Assembly: GCA_043769275.1 (NCBI GenBank) | Contig: JAYVJM010000063.1 | Coordinates: forward strand, 1-48,789 | Direction of reading: 5' to 3' | Origin: JAYVJM01 sp043769275 | GTDB lineage: Bacteria > Pseudomonadota > Gammaproteobacteria > Pseudomonadales > UBA7239 | DNA: 48,789 nucleotides | In this document: in pieces, positions 48,102 through 48,789 of the stretch | Numbering within the stretch: position 1 is the stretch's first letter | How the letters are laid out: each line of letters opens with the position of its first letter | Notes under the pieces: generated by a model | Databases searched by the model: none | Seen by the model: the letters and a program-made list of their open reading frames with translations, nothing else | Told to the model about the DNA's origin: nothing | Position numbers and translations under genes: made by a program

Positions 48102-48789
48102 TTACGCAGCCGCCCTAAATTGCTGAAGTTCTGCATAGGCGGCTCGCGATGCGTTGATGAGTAATTTCCGACAAAGCGCGAAGGGATTGAGCTTGTTTTT
48201 GATGCTCAGGCATTCGAGCTTGAAAGCGGCGCAAACAGACATGAATACGTGATTGCTTTGGGTTCGTGTCGTCCGTGTAGGCGACTTTGCCAAATTAGCA
48301 TTGGACTTCAAAGATTTATGAAATACCTCCACGTTCCACCGTTTTTTTTAGGTCGTGGTGATCGCGTCATAGTCACAAGTTAAGTCACTTCAAACCAGAT
48401 GCAATATCCCTGTGCTCCCGTCTTTGTTTGTAAAGATTTGGCGAACTTGAAGGACAGCTTTCGCATAACCTTTGAGCCAGCCTTGCACGGTGGTTTGCTC
48501 TGAAAAATTGAGTTCATCTACTCGGATAAAACGCTTGTTTTTCCTGTCTTCTTCGCTCAACGCCACAAGCCGGTTGTCTTTGAGTGCGGCAATGAAATGC
48601 TTGCCTTTGTCCGTAATAAAACTGAAGTTTTCTTCTGAAGAAAACCAGCTATCCATCAGCACGAAGTGAAATTTCAGGGTGTTGCGAATACAGGTTCCGA
48701 TCATCTGACGCATCATCTCGTTTTTCGTTACCTCACTTTTACGTTTGACCTGCCGTGTAGTCAGGTCACTGTATTGCGTCGTTTTTTTC
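48102..48789 (-). pseudogene. Decayed IS4-like transposase, C-terminal half (cut by window edge)
   Basis: One minus-strand frame runs from the window edge to the stop at 48102 and is interrupted twice by in-frame stops: TGA at 48390-48392 (after GSTGILHLV) and TAA at about 48333-48335 (after DAITT, before KKRWNVEVFHKSLKSN). Before the first stop it reads VKRKSEVTKNEMMRQM and VLMDSWFSSEENFSFI, and after the second NLAKSPTRTTRTQSNH, segments typical of IS4-superfamily DDE transposases. Because both interruptions keep the frame, this is point decay, not a frameshift. The stretch 48011-48101 up to mnmG contains nothing recognisable. Confidence 0.8.

Overview
The window reads as chromosomal DNA of a gammaproteobacterium, most likely allied to Pseudomonadales/Cellvibrionales. 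Supporting blocks are hemC-hemD-hemX-hemY, gshB-tonB, the origin-proximal set mnmG/rsmG/parA/parB, rpoD next to a tRNA-Ile(CAU), gpmI, ctpA, dbpA, a type IV pilin and an ATP-type pckA. No species can be named from sequence alone. Several of these blocks lack their usual neighbours (no atp operon after parB, no mnmE before mnmG, no dnaG before rpoD), so the chromosome looks rearranged. Both window edges lie inside insertion sequences.

Layout: 1-97 is an IS630-type transposase start. 289-2531 holds an FkpA-like lipoprotein isomerase and a yceI-yceJ pair. 2537-5640 holds an orphan membrane protein and the ctpA protease. 5954-11191 is one very large DUF4011-type helicase-nuclease of a kind often linked to defence; its 3' end runs into an entericidin-like gene that sits behind a two-TM ion channel. 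11882-15268 holds a phosphopantetheinyl transferase, an LLM oxidoreductase, an intergenic inverted repeat and dbpA.

15387-23244 is a complete type IC restriction-modification locus (hsdM, hsdS, hsdR) closely resembling EcoR124I, next to tRNA-Ile(CAU). Between hsdS and hsdR it carries a class III Fic AMP-transferase gene and a rhuM gene. rhuM lies between two copies of the hsdR start. HsdS has a triplicated 12-bp unit encoding the TAEL-type spacer. The slot holding fic and rhuM is the one that the anticodon nuclease gene prrC occupies in the E. coli prr locus, so this may be an R-M system with a guarded effector. I consider it the most interesting part of the window.

23590-34225 is mostly housekeeping: rpoD with a poly-alanine insert, an OsmC protein, a possible EnvC remnant, gpmI, a HEAT-repeat lipoprotein, a RIO kinase and the hem operon. 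34363-37644 is a small accessory patch: a nitronate monooxygenase-like gene, an AbiJ-NTD4-like gene split over two frames, a methyltransferase remnant, a short PhnA-domain gene, and a type IV pilin gene broken by an exact 26-bp tandem duplication. 37783-48010 holds an enoyl-CoA hydratase, gshB-tonB, pckA, a secreted chorismate mutase directly behind parA-parB, rsmG, a small outer-membrane barrel protein and mnmG. The window closes in a decayed IS4-like transposase with two in-frame stops.
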